The notes under the pieces: generated by a model
Database searches by the model: none
Told to the model about the DNA's origin: nothing
Seen by the model: the letters and a program-made list of their open reading frames with translations, nothing else
Position numbers and translations under genes: made by a program
NCBI RefSeq assembly: GCF_014650755.1
Contig: NZ_BMVO01000024.1
Location: forward strand, 1 to 64,000
Length of the DNA: 64,000 bases
From: Streptomyces chryseus
Lineage (GTDB): Bacteria; Actinomycetota; Actinomycetes; Streptomycetales; Streptomycetaceae
Reading direction: 5' to 3'
In this document: in pieces, positions 8,262 through 18,422 of the stretch
How the letters are laid out: every line of letters begins with the position of its first letter
Numbering within the stretch: the first letter of the stretch is position 1

Positions 8262-8684
8262 TCAGGCGATGGACGCCGAAATGATCGCCGCCACGGCGAC
8301 GTTGCACGAGGCGGTCACCCACACCGCCGGGTGCGGCTCGTCCTGGACCAGCGTCTCGCCCAGCTTGCCCGGCGTCACGAGGTCGACGACCCAGAACGCC
8401 ACCGCCATCATCACGAGCCCCAGCACCCCGAACGCGGCGGTCGACACGAGGCCCTTGCCGAAGTCGGTGTACGTCGTCCAGATCGAGGTGAACACGATCC
8501 CGCCGATGCCCAGCAGTGCCGAGCTCAGCAGCAGCGCCGCGTTGCGGTTGCGCTGCTCCCAGATCTGCCGGCCGAGCTTGCCGGGCGTCAGGGCGTCCAC
8601 CAGGAATATGCCGAGCGTCAGCAGCACCACGCCCAAGGCGCCGTAGGCGGCGGAGCGGCCAAGTCCGTTGACGATGTCTTCCAT
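8262..8684 (-). CDS. DUF350 domain membrane protein
   Basis: The 140-residue protein has four hydrophobic segments and an obvious internal duplication. The same short signature, LTPGKLG or VTPGKLG, follows the first and third helices (residues 32-38 and 103-109). This arrangement is typical of DUF350 proteins, whose function is unknown. The start at ATG 8684 is chosen because the duplication begins shortly after it and GGAGA lies ten bases upstream. It is divergent from the small membrane protein at 8821 and is followed by its own hairpin. Confidence 0.85.
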   Translation of the reverse strand: MEDIVNGLGRSAAYGALGVVLLTLGIFLVDALTPGKLGRQIWEQRNRNAALLLSSALLGIGGIVFTSIWTTYTDFGKGLVSTAAFGVLGLVMMAVAFWVVDLVTPGKLGETLVQDEPHPAVWVTASCNVAVAAIISASIA

Positions 8685-8820
8685 GGGTCTGCAGTCTCCG
8701 CGCGTGAAGTGGATCGTGGTCAAGGAGAGGCAAAACCTATCGCACGGGTGTCCTGGAGAGGCGGGACGGATTGCGGCACCGCGTCCCGGTTGCCGGTACG
8801 ACCGATTACGATCCGAACTC

Positions 8821-9132
8821 ATGAGCGCTTCTGACCAGGAACAGGCCGTGACCGACCCCACTCCCGCACGGACCGGCGGCCTCGCGCCCCGTCAGGCCAG
8901 GCGCCTGCGCGTCGCCGCCGCCTCGGTCCTGATGGTGGTGGTGGCGGCGGTCCTGGCGGTGCGGCTCGCGAGCCGGTCGTCGGTCCTGGTCGTCGGGGTG
9001 TACGGGCTGGCGCTGATCCTGTGCGGAGGCGTGATCGAGCTCAGCCGGCGCGGGCGCACCCGCCTGGCGACCTGGCTGCTGGGCGCGGGCCTGGCGGCGG
9101 CCGTGGCGACGGACGCCTTCCTGATCCCCTGA
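8821..9132 (+). CDS. small membrane protein, function unknown
   Basis: The 103-residue protein has a polar and basic N-terminus to about residue 31, then three hydrophobic helices (about 32-50, 54-73 and 82-100). I do not recognise a family. There is no convincing ribosome site before ATG 8821; a TACGAT hexamer (8807-8812) ends eight bases before the ATG, so a leaderless transcript is possible. GTG 8848 with AGGAAC upstream is an alternative start. It is divergent from the DUF350 gene and convergent with hrdB. Confidence 0.6.
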   Translation: MSASDQEQAVTDPTPARTGGLAPRQARRLRVAAASVLMVVVAAVLAVRLASRSSVLVVGVYGLALILCGGVIELSRRGRTRLATWLLGAGLAAAVATDAFLIP

Positions 9133-9240
9133 CCCCCCGCGCACCCGGGCCCCGCTGAACCGGCGCCCGGCAGAACGCCCCCGGAACGCGGCTCGGCGCC
9201 ACGGGCGAGTGATCTGCCCGAGGCGCCGAAGCCGCTGTGC

Positions 9241-9256
9241 GGGAGCCGGGGCTCCC
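9241..9256. terminator. short hairpin between convergent genes
   Basis: GGGAGCC-GG-GGCTCCC is a perfect 7-bp hairpin, 8 bp beyond the hrdB stop codon, between hrdB and the convergent small membrane protein gene. It has no T-tract, so terminator function is only possible. Confidence 0.35.
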
Positions 9257-9263
9257 GGACCTC

Positions 9264-10805
<1,542 letters not shown>

Positions 10806-10981
10806 GAGGAGCCTCTCGTAGCAAAAATGATGACGGGGCGAGGTCGCATGACGTAAGGGGCAGCGCGACGACACCTGTGAGTTCATCGCACGCTCGCGCC
10901 ATTTCGTTACGCCTTGAATGGAGTGACCTGAACCACTTTCCCGAAACGGCCCGCTCGGGGCCCCTCCGGTAGCGTGACGGC

Positions 10982-11767
10982 ATGATCACCGGCACTGCCC
11001 ACGCACTGATACTCGGCGGTACGACGGAAGCCAGGCAGCTCGCGCGGACACTGGCCCCGGTCCCCCTCCTGCGGGTCACGACCTCACTCGCGGGACGGGT
11101 GACACAACCAAGGATGCCTGAAGGTGAGATTCGCGTCGGAGGCTTCGGCGGTCCGGGGCCGATGGCGGCCTGGCTGACCGAGCACCGGGTCACCGCCGTG
11201 GTCGACGCGACGCACCCGTTCGCCGCCGTGATCAGCGCGAACGCGGCCACGGCGGCGGCCGCCGCCGGGGTCCCGCTGGTCGCCCTGCGCCGCCCCGGCT
11301 GGCAGCCGGGCCCGGGCGACCGCTGGCACCACGCCGACGACCTGGACGGCGCGGCGGCGCTGCTGCCGGGGCTCGGCCGGCGGATCTTCCTGACCACCGG
11401 CAGGCTCGGCCTGGCCGCCTTCGCCGGCCTGGACGGGCTCGACTTCCTCGTACGGTCCGTGGAGGCCCCACAGCCGCCGCTGCCGCGCCGTACCCGGCTC
11501 CTGCTGGACCGCGGCCCGTACACCGTCGAGGGTGAGACGGAGGTGCTGCGCACGTACGCCGCCGACGTGCTCGTGACCAAGGACAGCGGCGGCCCCGCCA
11601 CCGCCGCCAAACTCACCGCCGCCCGCGACCTCGGACTGCCGGTCGTCGTCGTACGGCGGCCGCCTCCGCCGCCGGGGGTGCGTACCGTTCCCGACGCGGC
11701 CGGGGCGGTCGCGGAGCTGGAGCGGCTCGGGTGCCTCAGCCCCGGCGCAGCAGGTACGTGTCCATGA
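10982..11767 (+). CDS. cobK: precorrin-6A reductase CobK
   Basis: The 261-residue protein matches CobK/CbiJ, which reduces precorrin-6A with NADPH in cobalamin biosynthesis. Visible features are the N-terminal nucleotide-binding strand LILGGTTEARQLA, VVDATHPFAA (residues about 72-81), and the late VTKDSGG motif typical of the family. The end overlaps the convergent cobF gene by 32 bp. A TAGCGT hexamer ends six bases before the ATG and there is no Shine-Dalgarno sequence, so the transcript may be leaderless. The 176-bp gap to hrdB shows no cobalamin riboswitch. Confidence 0.92.
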   Translation: MITGTAHALILGGTTEARQLARTLAPVPLLRVTTSLAGRVTQPRMPEGEIRVGGFGGPGPMAAWLTEHRVTAVVDATHPFAAVISANAATAAAAAGVPLVALRRPGWQPGPGDRWHHADDLDGAAALLPGLGRRIFLTTGRLGLAAFAGLDGLDFLVRSVEAPQPPLPRRTRLLLDRGPYTVEGETEVLRTYAADVLVTKDSGGPATAAKLTAARDLGLPVVVVRRPPPPPGVRTVPDAAGAVAELERLGCLSPGAAGTCP

Positions 11768-12500
11768 TCCAGCCCTTGCGGGCGCGGGCCTCGGCGCGCA
11801 GGCGCAGGATCCGGTCCGACACCTCGGAGAGCCTGCCGGAGACGAGGATCTCGTCGGCCGTCCCGATGTAGGCGCCCCAGTAGATGTACGGGTCCTCCTC
11901 GGCGTACCGCTGGAAGACCTGGTGCGCGTCGAGCATCACCACCACGTCGTCCGTGCCCTCGGGCCAGCCCTCCGCGAGCCGCCGCCCCGTCGTGATCTGG
12001 ACGGGCTTCGCGACCCGGTTCAGACCGGTGCGGTGCCGGGCGACCAGCGCGGACACGCTGCTGACGCCGGGGACGACGTCGTAGTCGAAGGTCACCTCCC
12101 CCCGCTCCAGGATCTCCTCCAGGATGCCGAGGGTGCTGTCGTACAGCGCCGGATCGCCCCACACCAGGAACGCGCCGGTCTCGTTCTCGCCGAGCTCGTC
12201 GGTGATCATCGCCTCGAAGACGTCGGCGCGGCGGCTGCGCCAGTCGCCGACCGCGGGGGAGTAGTCGGCGCCCCCGGCGCGGCGGTCGCGGTCCGGGTCG
12301 CGGCCCTCGACCAGCCGGTACCGCCGCCCGTCCGCGATGTGACGGTCGAGGATCTCGTGCCGCAGCCGGATCAGGTCGGACTTCTCCTCGCCCTTGTCGA
12401 GGAGGAAGAAGACGTCGACCGTGTTGAGCGCTTTGACGGCCTGGATCGTCAGATGGTCCGGGTCGCCCGCGCCGATGCCTATGACATGAATCGTTCTCAC
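11736..12500 (-). CDS. cobF: precorrin-6A synthase (deacetylating) CobF
   Basis: The protein is an S-adenosylmethionine-dependent C1 methyltransferase of the aerobic cobalamin pathway, 254 residues from GTG 12500. The tetrapyrrole-methylase fold is seen in the N-terminal IHVIGIGAGDPDHLT, the FLVWGDPALYDST segment (substrate and SAM loop) and VVPGVSSVSAL. The start codon overlaps the stop of the DUF309 gene as GTGA, giving translational coupling. CobF and CobK act in the same part of the pathway (CobF ring contraction/methylation, CobK the next reduction), yet here they lie on opposite strands with overlapping ends. Confidence 0.93.
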   Translation of the reverse strand: MRTIHVIGIGAGDPDHLTIQAVKALNTVDVFFLLDKGEEKSDLIRLRHEILDRHIADGRRYRLVEGRDPDRDRRAGGADYSPAVGDWRSRRADVFEAMITDELGENETGAFLVWGDPALYDSTLGILEEILERGEVTFDYDVVPGVSSVSALVARHRTGLNRVAKPVQITTGRRLAEGWPEGTDDVVVMLDAHQVFQRYAEEDPYIYWGAYIGTADEILVSGRLSEVSDRILRLRAEARARKGWIMDTYLLRRG

Positions 12501-13030
12501 CGGACGGAGTCTGCCGCATCGGGTCCGGCGGCTTCGGCCCGCCCACGCAGGCGCGGAGCGCTCGCGGCCGCCGGTACGGGCTCCTGCCGCCGCTCCACCC
12601 GCCCGGCCAGCTCCTTCGCCCACGCGGTGAGTTCGGTGACGGCGATCCCGTACGGACGGGCGTCGCCGTACGCGGCGAGGCCGGCCGCCCCGCGCCGGAG
12701 CAGCGTCGAACCGCCGCTCCTGTTGCCCCGCGCCGCGTGGGTGAGGCCGACGGCGAGCTGGGCCAGGCCGCGCCACAGGGCGCGTTCCGCCTCCGGGCCG
12801 GACTTCCAGGCGTCCTCGAAGACCTCGTGCGCGTGGAACGGCATACCGGCGTCCAGCAGCCGCTGCGCCTCGTACACCGTCTCGTCCCCGGTGCGCTCCA
12901 CGCCCTCCGGCTGCCGCGCCACGCCCTCGGCCCCGTACGGCAGCGGCCTGCCGAGCCCGTCGCGCGGCCGCGCGTTGCGCGCCCGGCCCTCGGGGTCGCG
13001 GTCCCTCCTGTCCTGTTCCCTGTCGTCCAT
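12497..13030 (-). CDS. DUF309 domain protein
   Basis: The 177-residue protein contains the DUF309 signature: FHAHEVFEDAWK, an internal RGLAQLAVGLTHAARGN, and LLRRGAAGL. These give a small helical domain with conserved His and Glu residues. The function is unknown; the His/Glu pattern looks like a metal or small-molecule site. The start at ATG 13030 is preferred over 13063 because the conserved part begins well inside and the upstream residues are unlike the family. It is the first gene of a two-gene unit with cobF (4-bp overlap), which hints at a role near cobalamin metabolism but does not prove it. Confidence 0.82.
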   Translation of the reverse strand: MDDREQDRRDRDPEGRARNARPRDGLGRPLPYGAEGVARQPEGVERTGDETVYEAQRLLDAGMPFHAHEVFEDAWKSGPEAERALWRGLAQLAVGLTHAARGNRSGGSTLLRRGAAGLAAYGDARPYGIAVTELTAWAKELAGRVERRQEPVPAAASAPRLRGRAEAAGPDAADSVR

Positions 13031-13123
13031 CCGCCCATTGTCACCGGAGTCGGGAGCACGCACAGAGTGAGGTATGGTTCTGTTGCGCGCCCAGCCAGGG
13101 GAAACCCCAGGTCAGGCGGGCAC

Positions 13124-13200
<77 letters not shown>

Positions 13201-13216
13201 GCGTTTACGCGGGTCG

Positions 13217-13250
13217 AAGGCCGTGTCGGAGAGATCCGACGCGGCCTTTT
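13217..13250 (+). terminator. terminator after tRNA-Pro
   Basis: Arms 13217-13230 and 13235-13248 form a 14-bp stem with one G-U pair and a GAGA loop. The 3' arm ends in TT and runs straight into more T residues. It lies 17 bp past the tRNA and ends its transcript. Confidence 0.88.
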
Positions 13251-13334
13251 CGGTTTTCCGGCCCGGGCGAGGGCCCGGGCAAGGCCCCGGGCGGCAGTCC
13301 CGGCGGCGGGCCGAAGGGCGGGCCGGCGTACGGC

Positions 13335-15857
13335 TCACAGGTCGTCGTCCCACGCGTCGAGGTCCAGCTCCTGCGGGGTGAGCGGCTGTTCGGCCCAGAT
13401 GGTCTTGCCGGTGGGGGTGTAGCGCGTGCCCCACTGCTGGGTCATCCGCGCGACGAGGAACAGGCCACGGCCGCCCTCGTCGTCGCTCCGGGCACGGCGC
13501 AGGTTCGGTGACGTGTGACCGCTGTCGGAGACCTCGCAGATCAGGGTCCGGTCGCGGATGAGCCGCAGCTGGATCGGTCCGGAGGAGGCGTACCGGACGG
13601 CGTTCGTGACCAGCTCGCTCACCACCAGCTCGGTGGTGAACGACAGCTCCTCCAGCCCCCACTCGCCGACCTTCTTCGTCGCGACGGCGCGTGCGAAGGA
13701 GACCGCCTCCGGATCGGCCGTCAGCTCCCAGCCGGCCACCTGGTCGCGGCCCAGGGTGTGCGTACGGACGAGGAGCAGCGCGACGTCGTCGTCCACGGGT
13801 CCGGGCAGCAGCGCCGCGACCGCCCGGTCGCACAGCGCGTCCAGCGGGCGCCGGTGCTCGGTGAGGACGGAGCCGAGCCGGTCGAGCTGCTCGCCGAGGC
13901 CCCGCTCGCGGCTCTGCACGAGACCGTCGGTGAACAGCGCGAGGACGCTGCCTTCCGGCAGGCTCAGCTCCGCCGTCTCGAAGGGCAGGCCGCCCAGTCC
14001 GAGCGGCGGGCCCGCGGGCAGGTCGGGGAAGGTGACGGCACCGGTCGCGGGGTCGACCACGGCGGGGGCGGGATGGCCCGCCCTGGCCATCGCGCACCGG
14101 CTGGACACCGGGTCGTACACGGCGTACAGGCAGGTCGCGCCCTGTGCCTCGTCGTACGGCATGGTGTGGCCGTCGACGGCGGCACCTTCGTTGGCCGCTT
14201 GTGTCACCAGGTCGTCCAGGCGTGCGAGGAGTTCGTCGGGGGCGAAGTCCAGCCGGGCGAGCGCCCGTACGCTCGTGCGCAGCCGGCCCATGGTGGCGGC
14301 GGCGCGCAGTCCGTGACCCACCACGTCCCCCACGACCAGGCCCACCCGGGTACCCGACAGGGGGATGACGTCGAACCAGTCGCCCCCGACCCCCGCCTTG
14401 TTGTCCGCGGGCAGATAGCGGTACGCCAGGTCCACGCCGGACAGCTCCGGGAGGTTCTGCGGCAGCAGGCTGTGCTGGAGCATGAGGGCGGCGGTGTGCT
14501 CGCGGGTGTAGCGGCGCGCGTTGTCGATGCTCACGGCGGTCCGGGCGACGAGCTCGTCGGCCACGGCCAGTTCGCCGGCGTCGAACGGGTCGCGGCGGCG
14601 CTGCCGTTCGAACGTGACCACGCCCAGGGTGGCGCCTTCGGCGCGCAGCGGCACAGCGAGCCGGGCCCGCGGCTGCCCGTCGGCGTCGTCCGCTGTGTCC
14701 GCTGTGTCCGGGCGCTCGTGCACCGAGCGGCCCGAGGACAGGCTCCGGGCCTGCGGGGAGTCGGGCGGGTAGTCGATCCGCCGCCGGTCCTCGGGCCGGT
14801 CCAGGGCGGCCGCCCCGCCGTGCGGACTCCACACGCGGATCACATCGCCCGCCTCGGCACCGACGGTCGGCTGGTCGCCGTCCAGGACCGCCTCCAGGAG
14901 GTCGACCGTGACCGCGTCGGCGAAGCGCGGGACCGTGACCTCGGACAACTCCTGCGCCGTACGGGCCGTGTCCAGGGTCGTGCCCACCTGCCCGCCGGCC
15001 CGCACCAGCAGGTCCAGACGTTGCTGCGCCTGGTAACGGTCGGTGACGTCCGTCGTCTCCTCGCACACCCCGAGGGACGACCCGGTGGCGTCGCGCAGCC
15101 AGTAGTACGAACAGGACCAGACGTGGTCGCGCCGCGGGTCGAAGGGCGGGCGGCCGCGGTAGTGGAGGCCGATGACGGGCTCGCCGGTGGCCATCACCTG
15201 CCGCATCGTCTCCTCCAGGGTCGGCGGATACCGGTCGGACAGGATCTCCCCTTCGGCGACCATCTCGTCCGGGCCCACCCCGGCGTACTGCATGGTCCCC
15301 ATCTCCCGGTAGAGGGCGGCGTTCGTCCACACCACCCGAAGGTCGGTGTCGTAGATCGCCAGGCCCACCGGCGACTGGGTGGCGAGCCCGCGCAGCATCG
15401 ACTGGAGCGCCTCCCACTGCTCCGCCTCCTCGGCGTCGGCCACCGCCAGCAGTCGGGCCGGTCCCGTGCCGGCGGGGGACAGCGCGAGGGTGGCCGCGGC
15501 CACGCGGACGACGCGGCCGTCGCGGTGGCGCATCCGCAGCACCCGGCGGCGGACGGGCGTCGTGTCCGGGGGGCCCGGGGTCAGGAGGTCTGCCATGGCC
15601 GTGCCCGTGGCCGGGGGGCTCTTGGCCGTACCGCCGCCTTCTTCTCCGGGCGCGGTGTCCGCGTCGTCGTCACCGTCGACCACGAGCGCGTCGACGGGCC
15701 GGCCGAGCACGTCCTGCGGTTCGTGTCCCAGCAGTCCGCGCGCCGCCGGACTCCAGCCGACGACCGTACCGTCGGTGTCCAGCACCACGGTGCCCGCTCG
15801 CGAGACGTCGAGAGGGCCGCGGGAGCCGGCGTTCCCGGCCGCGTGTACCGCGCTCAT
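13335..15857 (-). CDS. PAS/GAF/SpoIIE PP2C phosphatase with fused GHKL kinase domain
   Basis: The 840-residue protein has PAS-like domains near residues 20-60 and 150-255 (VGLAIYDTDLRVVWTNAAL), a GAF domain (about 285-450), a SpoIIE/PP2C phosphatase domain (about 465-705) and a C-terminal anti-sigma-factor-type GHKL domain (about 708-830). Phosphatase metal-site motifs are GGDWFDV, VGDVVGHG and FTDGLVQSR. The kinase N box is ELVTNAVRYA and its G box is GGRGLFLV. Such proteins both phosphorylate and dephosphorylate anti-anti-sigma factors in response to a bound signal. No membrane segment is seen. It is the last gene of an operon behind a second phosphatase (4-bp overlap) and a LAL regulator. 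Confidence 0.9.
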   Translation of the reverse strand: MSAVHAAGNAGSRGPLDVSRAGTVVLDTDGTVVGWSPAARGLLGHEPQDVLGRPVDALVVDGDDDADTAPGEEGGGTAKSPPATGTAMADLLTPGPPDTTPVRRRVLRMRHRDGRVVRVAAATLALSPAGTGPARLLAVADAEEAEQWEALQSMLRGLATQSPVGLAIYDTDLRVVWTNAALYREMGTMQYAGVGPDEMVAEGEILSDRYPPTLEETMRQVMATGEPVIGLHYRGRPPFDPRRDHVWSCSYYWLRDATGSSLGVCEETTDVTDRYQAQQRLDLLVRAGGQVGTTLDTARTAQELSEVTVPRFADAVTVDLLEAVLDGDQPTVGAEAGDVIRVWSPHGGAAALDRPEDRRRIDYPPDSPQARSLSSGRSVHERPDTADTADDADGQPRARLAVPLRAEGATLGVVTFERQRRRDPFDAGELAVADELVARTAVSIDNARRYTREHTAALMLQHSLLPQNLPELSGVDLAYRYLPADNKAGVGGDWFDVIPLSGTRVGLVVGDVVGHGLRAAATMGRLRTSVRALARLDFAPDELLARLDDLVTQAANEGAAVDGHTMPYDEAQGATCLYAVYDPVSSRCAMARAGHPAPAVVDPATGAVTFPDLPAGPPLGLGGLPFETAELSLPEGSVLALFTDGLVQSRERGLGEQLDRLGSVLTEHRRPLDALCDRAVAALLPGPVDDDVALLLVRTHTLGRDQVAGWELTADPEAVSFARAVATKKVGEWGLEELSFTTELVVSELVTNAVRYASSGPIQLRLIRDRTLICEVSDSGHTSPNLRRARSDDEGGRGLFLVARMTQQWGTRYTPTGKTIWAEQPLTPQELDLDAWDDDL

Positions 15858-18415
15858 GGCGCCTGCCTTGTCGGCTCCGACCAGCGGGCGGCGAGCAGGA
15901 GCGCGATGTCGTCGGGCCGGTCGGCGGCCTGCCTGGCCTCGTTGATCAGGCGGTCCGCCGTCTCGGCGAGCGACGCCGAGCCGATGGCGGAGAAGGTGGC
16001 GCGCAGATGCTCGATGCCCAGGTCGATGTCGATGCCCGCCTGCTCCACCAGCCCGTCCGTGAACAGGGCGAGGACGGCGCCCGGCTCCAGCCGCAGTTCG
16101 GTGACGGGGTACGACGCCTCGGCGTCCACGCCCAGCACGATGCCGCCGGCCAGGTCCAGGACCTCAGCCGTGCCGTCGGGGTGGCGCAGCAGCGGCTGCG
16201 GGTGCCCGGCCCGTACGGCCTGCGCGACTCCGGACACGGGGTCCAGGACGATGTAGCAGCAGCTGGCGAACTGGCCCGGATCGATGTCGATGAGCAGGCG
16301 GTTGGTGTCGCGCATCACCTCCCGGGGGTCCTGGCCGGCGAGGGCGAACGCCCTTACGGCACTGCGCAGCTGGCCCATCGTGGCGGCCGCGGCGACACCG
16401 TGCCCCTGCACGTCGCCCACCACCAGGGCGAGCCCCGTGCCCGTGCCGACCACGTCGTACCAGTCGCCTCCCACCTCCATGCCCTGGGTGCCGGGCAGAT
16501 AGCGGGCGATGGTGTCGACGTTCTCGACGACGGGCAGCCGGTGCGGCAGCAGCGCGCTCTGCAGGCCGCGCGCGAGGGCGGCTTCGGAGTCGTAGCGCTG
16601 GGCCCGCTGGAGGGCCTGGGCGATGAGACCGGCCAGCGCGGTGAGGACCGTGCGCTCCTCGGGGCTGAAGCCGCGCGGCTCGTCGAAGCCCAGGATGCAC
16701 GAGCCGACGGGGCGCCCGGAGGCGATCAGCGGCAGGAAGGCCCTGGCTCCGATGTGGGAGTCCATCGGGATGCCGGGGTAGGCGGCGGCCAGATGCTCCA
16801 TGGACTCGAAGAACAGGGGGCGTCCCGAGGTGAGCGTCTCGACGCCGGGCAGCCGGGCGTCGAGCGCCACGCCGTCGAAGCGGTCGAGGAAGCCCCGCGG
16901 GAAGCCGGTCTCCCAGGCCAGGTAGAGGTGTCTCTCGTTCAGCAGGTAGATCGCCAGCTGACGGCCGCCGAAGGCGGGCAGCAGTTCGTCGGTGACCACG
17001 GCGGACACCTGGCGCGCGGTGACCGCCTCGGTCAGGGCGATGGCCAGGGCGACCGGGCGGTACAGCGCCGACGCGCGGTCGGCCGGGGAGCCCAGACCGG
17101 CGCCCGGCAGGGTGACGGATCCCGGGGCGTACGCGGGTTGGTCGGCCGGGGCGAAGGTGGCGGTCAGGCCGTCGTGGCCCGGGAACAGGGAGACCGACAG
17201 CCACTCCTCTGGGCCGGGGGCGCCGTGGGTCGTGAAGTGGACGTCCTCGTCGGAGAGCAGCGCGGCGCGGAGGTGCTCCTCGTACGCCGGGTGGCCGAAC
17301 CACGGCAGGGCCTCCCACAGGACACGGCCGATCAGCTGGGACCGCGCGTGGCCGAGCAGCGTCTCCGCGCTGCGGTTCAGATAGGTGATCCGTCCGACCC
17401 GGTCGAGCGAGAGGACGGCGCGCGGAAGCCGGTCGGTCGCCTCCTCGACGACCGGGCCGGTGCCGAAGTCCACCAGGAAGCCGCTCAGGCGGCCGCCGGG
17501 GCCGCCGCCGGGCGGGCGGGCGCGGGCGGTGAGTTCCAGCAGGTGCGGGCGTCCGTCGGGGCCCCTCAGCCGCATCCTGCGCGTCGCCGGGGCGCCCGAC
17601 CTCGCCACGTGGCGGGCGAGGGCCCACAGCCCGTAAGCGTCCTCGGGCGCCAGCCGCGCCGCCAGCGCTTCGATCGTGCCGGGGAAGGCCGCCGGGGAGG
17701 TGCCGAGGATGGCGCACAGCTCGTCGTCGGCCGACACCGTGCCGGCGGCCAGGTCCCAGTCGAAGTTCCCGATCCGCACCGGCGGTGTGGTGACGGACGG
17801 CAGCTGGACGCAGACCGGCTCGCCCTCCCACTCGACGGCCTTCCCTGCGGCGCTCAGCCCGGCCAGCTCGGCGGCGAGCCGGTCCCCGGCCTGCCGCATG
17901 CGGCGGCGGTCGGTGTCGTCGACGGGCGAGCCCTTGGTGGCCGCCCGCAGCACCACCAGCACCCCGAACTTCTCCCGGCCGTCGGTGACCGGAACGTACA
18001 GAGAGCCGAAGGGGAACGGCAGCCCGGCCATCAGCTGCGGAAACCGGCGCATGGCCTCCTCGGCGTGGGCGAGGTGGACGGGCCGGCCCGACCGGTACGC
18101 CTCCGCCACCGGGAAGGGACGGTTCACGTGCATGCGCCACCAGGGGCGGAACAGCGCGCCGGGCAGCCCGCCCAGGACCGCCAGGCGCAGCAGCCCCGGC
18201 GTCCGCGAACGCAGGTAGACCCCGCCGGCGAACCCGCCGGCGGACTCGATCGCGTGCACCGAGGCTTGCGCGAGCACCAGGGCGAGTTCGTCCGGGGCTC
18301 GGCCGTCGCTGTGCGGTTTCCCGGTGGTCGCCCCGCTCTGGCTCGGCGGTGCGGGCCCGGCCGCGCCGTACCAGGTCACACAGCAAGGATGCTCCCCGGC
18401 TGTGGTGGCGCGCAT
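15854..18415 (-). CDS. GAF/PAS/SpoIIE PP2C phosphatase
   Basis: The 853-residue protein has an N-terminal GAF-like domain (about 45-185), two PAS-like domains (about 210-300 and 320-400), a second GAF (about 455-600) and a SpoIIE phosphatase domain (about 610-840). The phosphatase motifs are GGDWYDV, VGDVQGHG and FTDGLVEQ. Unlike its neighbour it lacks a GHKL kinase domain. It probably dephosphorylates an anti-anti-sigma factor when its sensory domains bind a signal. It starts 7 bp after the LAL regulator stop and its end overlaps the next phosphatase gene by 4 bp. A weak ribosome site before ATG 18415 suggests coupling to the upstream gene. Confidence 0.88.
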   Translation of the reverse strand: MRATTAGEHPCCVTWYGAAGPAPPSQSGATTGKPHSDGRAPDELALVLAQASVHAIESAGGFAGGVYLRSRTPGLLRLAVLGGLPGALFRPWWRMHVNRPFPVAEAYRSGRPVHLAHAEEAMRRFPQLMAGLPFPFGSLYVPVTDGREKFGVLVVLRAATKGSPVDDTDRRRMRQAGDRLAAELAGLSAAGKAVEWEGEPVCVQLPSVTTPPVRIGNFDWDLAAGTVSADDELCAILGTSPAAFPGTIEALAARLAPEDAYGLWALARHVARSGAPATRRMRLRGPDGRPHLLELTARARPPGGGPGGRLSGFLVDFGTGPVVEEATDRLPRAVLSLDRVGRITYLNRSAETLLGHARSQLIGRVLWEALPWFGHPAYEEHLRAALLSDEDVHFTTHGAPGPEEWLSVSLFPGHDGLTATFAPADQPAYAPGSVTLPGAGLGSPADRASALYRPVALAIALTEAVTARQVSAVVTDELLPAFGGRQLAIYLLNERHLYLAWETGFPRGFLDRFDGVALDARLPGVETLTSGRPLFFESMEHLAAAYPGIPMDSHIGARAFLPLIASGRPVGSCILGFDEPRGFSPEERTVLTALAGLIAQALQRAQRYDSEAALARGLQSALLPHRLPVVENVDTIARYLPGTQGMEVGGDWYDVVGTGTGLALVVGDVQGHGVAAAATMGQLRSAVRAFALAGQDPREVMRDTNRLLIDIDPGQFASCCYIVLDPVSGVAQAVRAGHPQPLLRHPDGTAEVLDLAGGIVLGVDAEASYPVTELRLEPGAVLALFTDGLVEQAGIDIDLGIEHLRATFSAIGSASLAETADRLINEARQAADRPDDIALLLAARWSEPTRQAP

Positions 18416-18422
18416 CTTCGCG

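Noticed and set aside
10806..10981. Possible cobalamin riboswitch or SigR-type hrdB promoter in the hrdB-cobK gap
   Set aside because: The 176-bp gap holds none of the B12-box core, and a GGGAA-like -35 on the hrdB side has no GTT at the required spacing.
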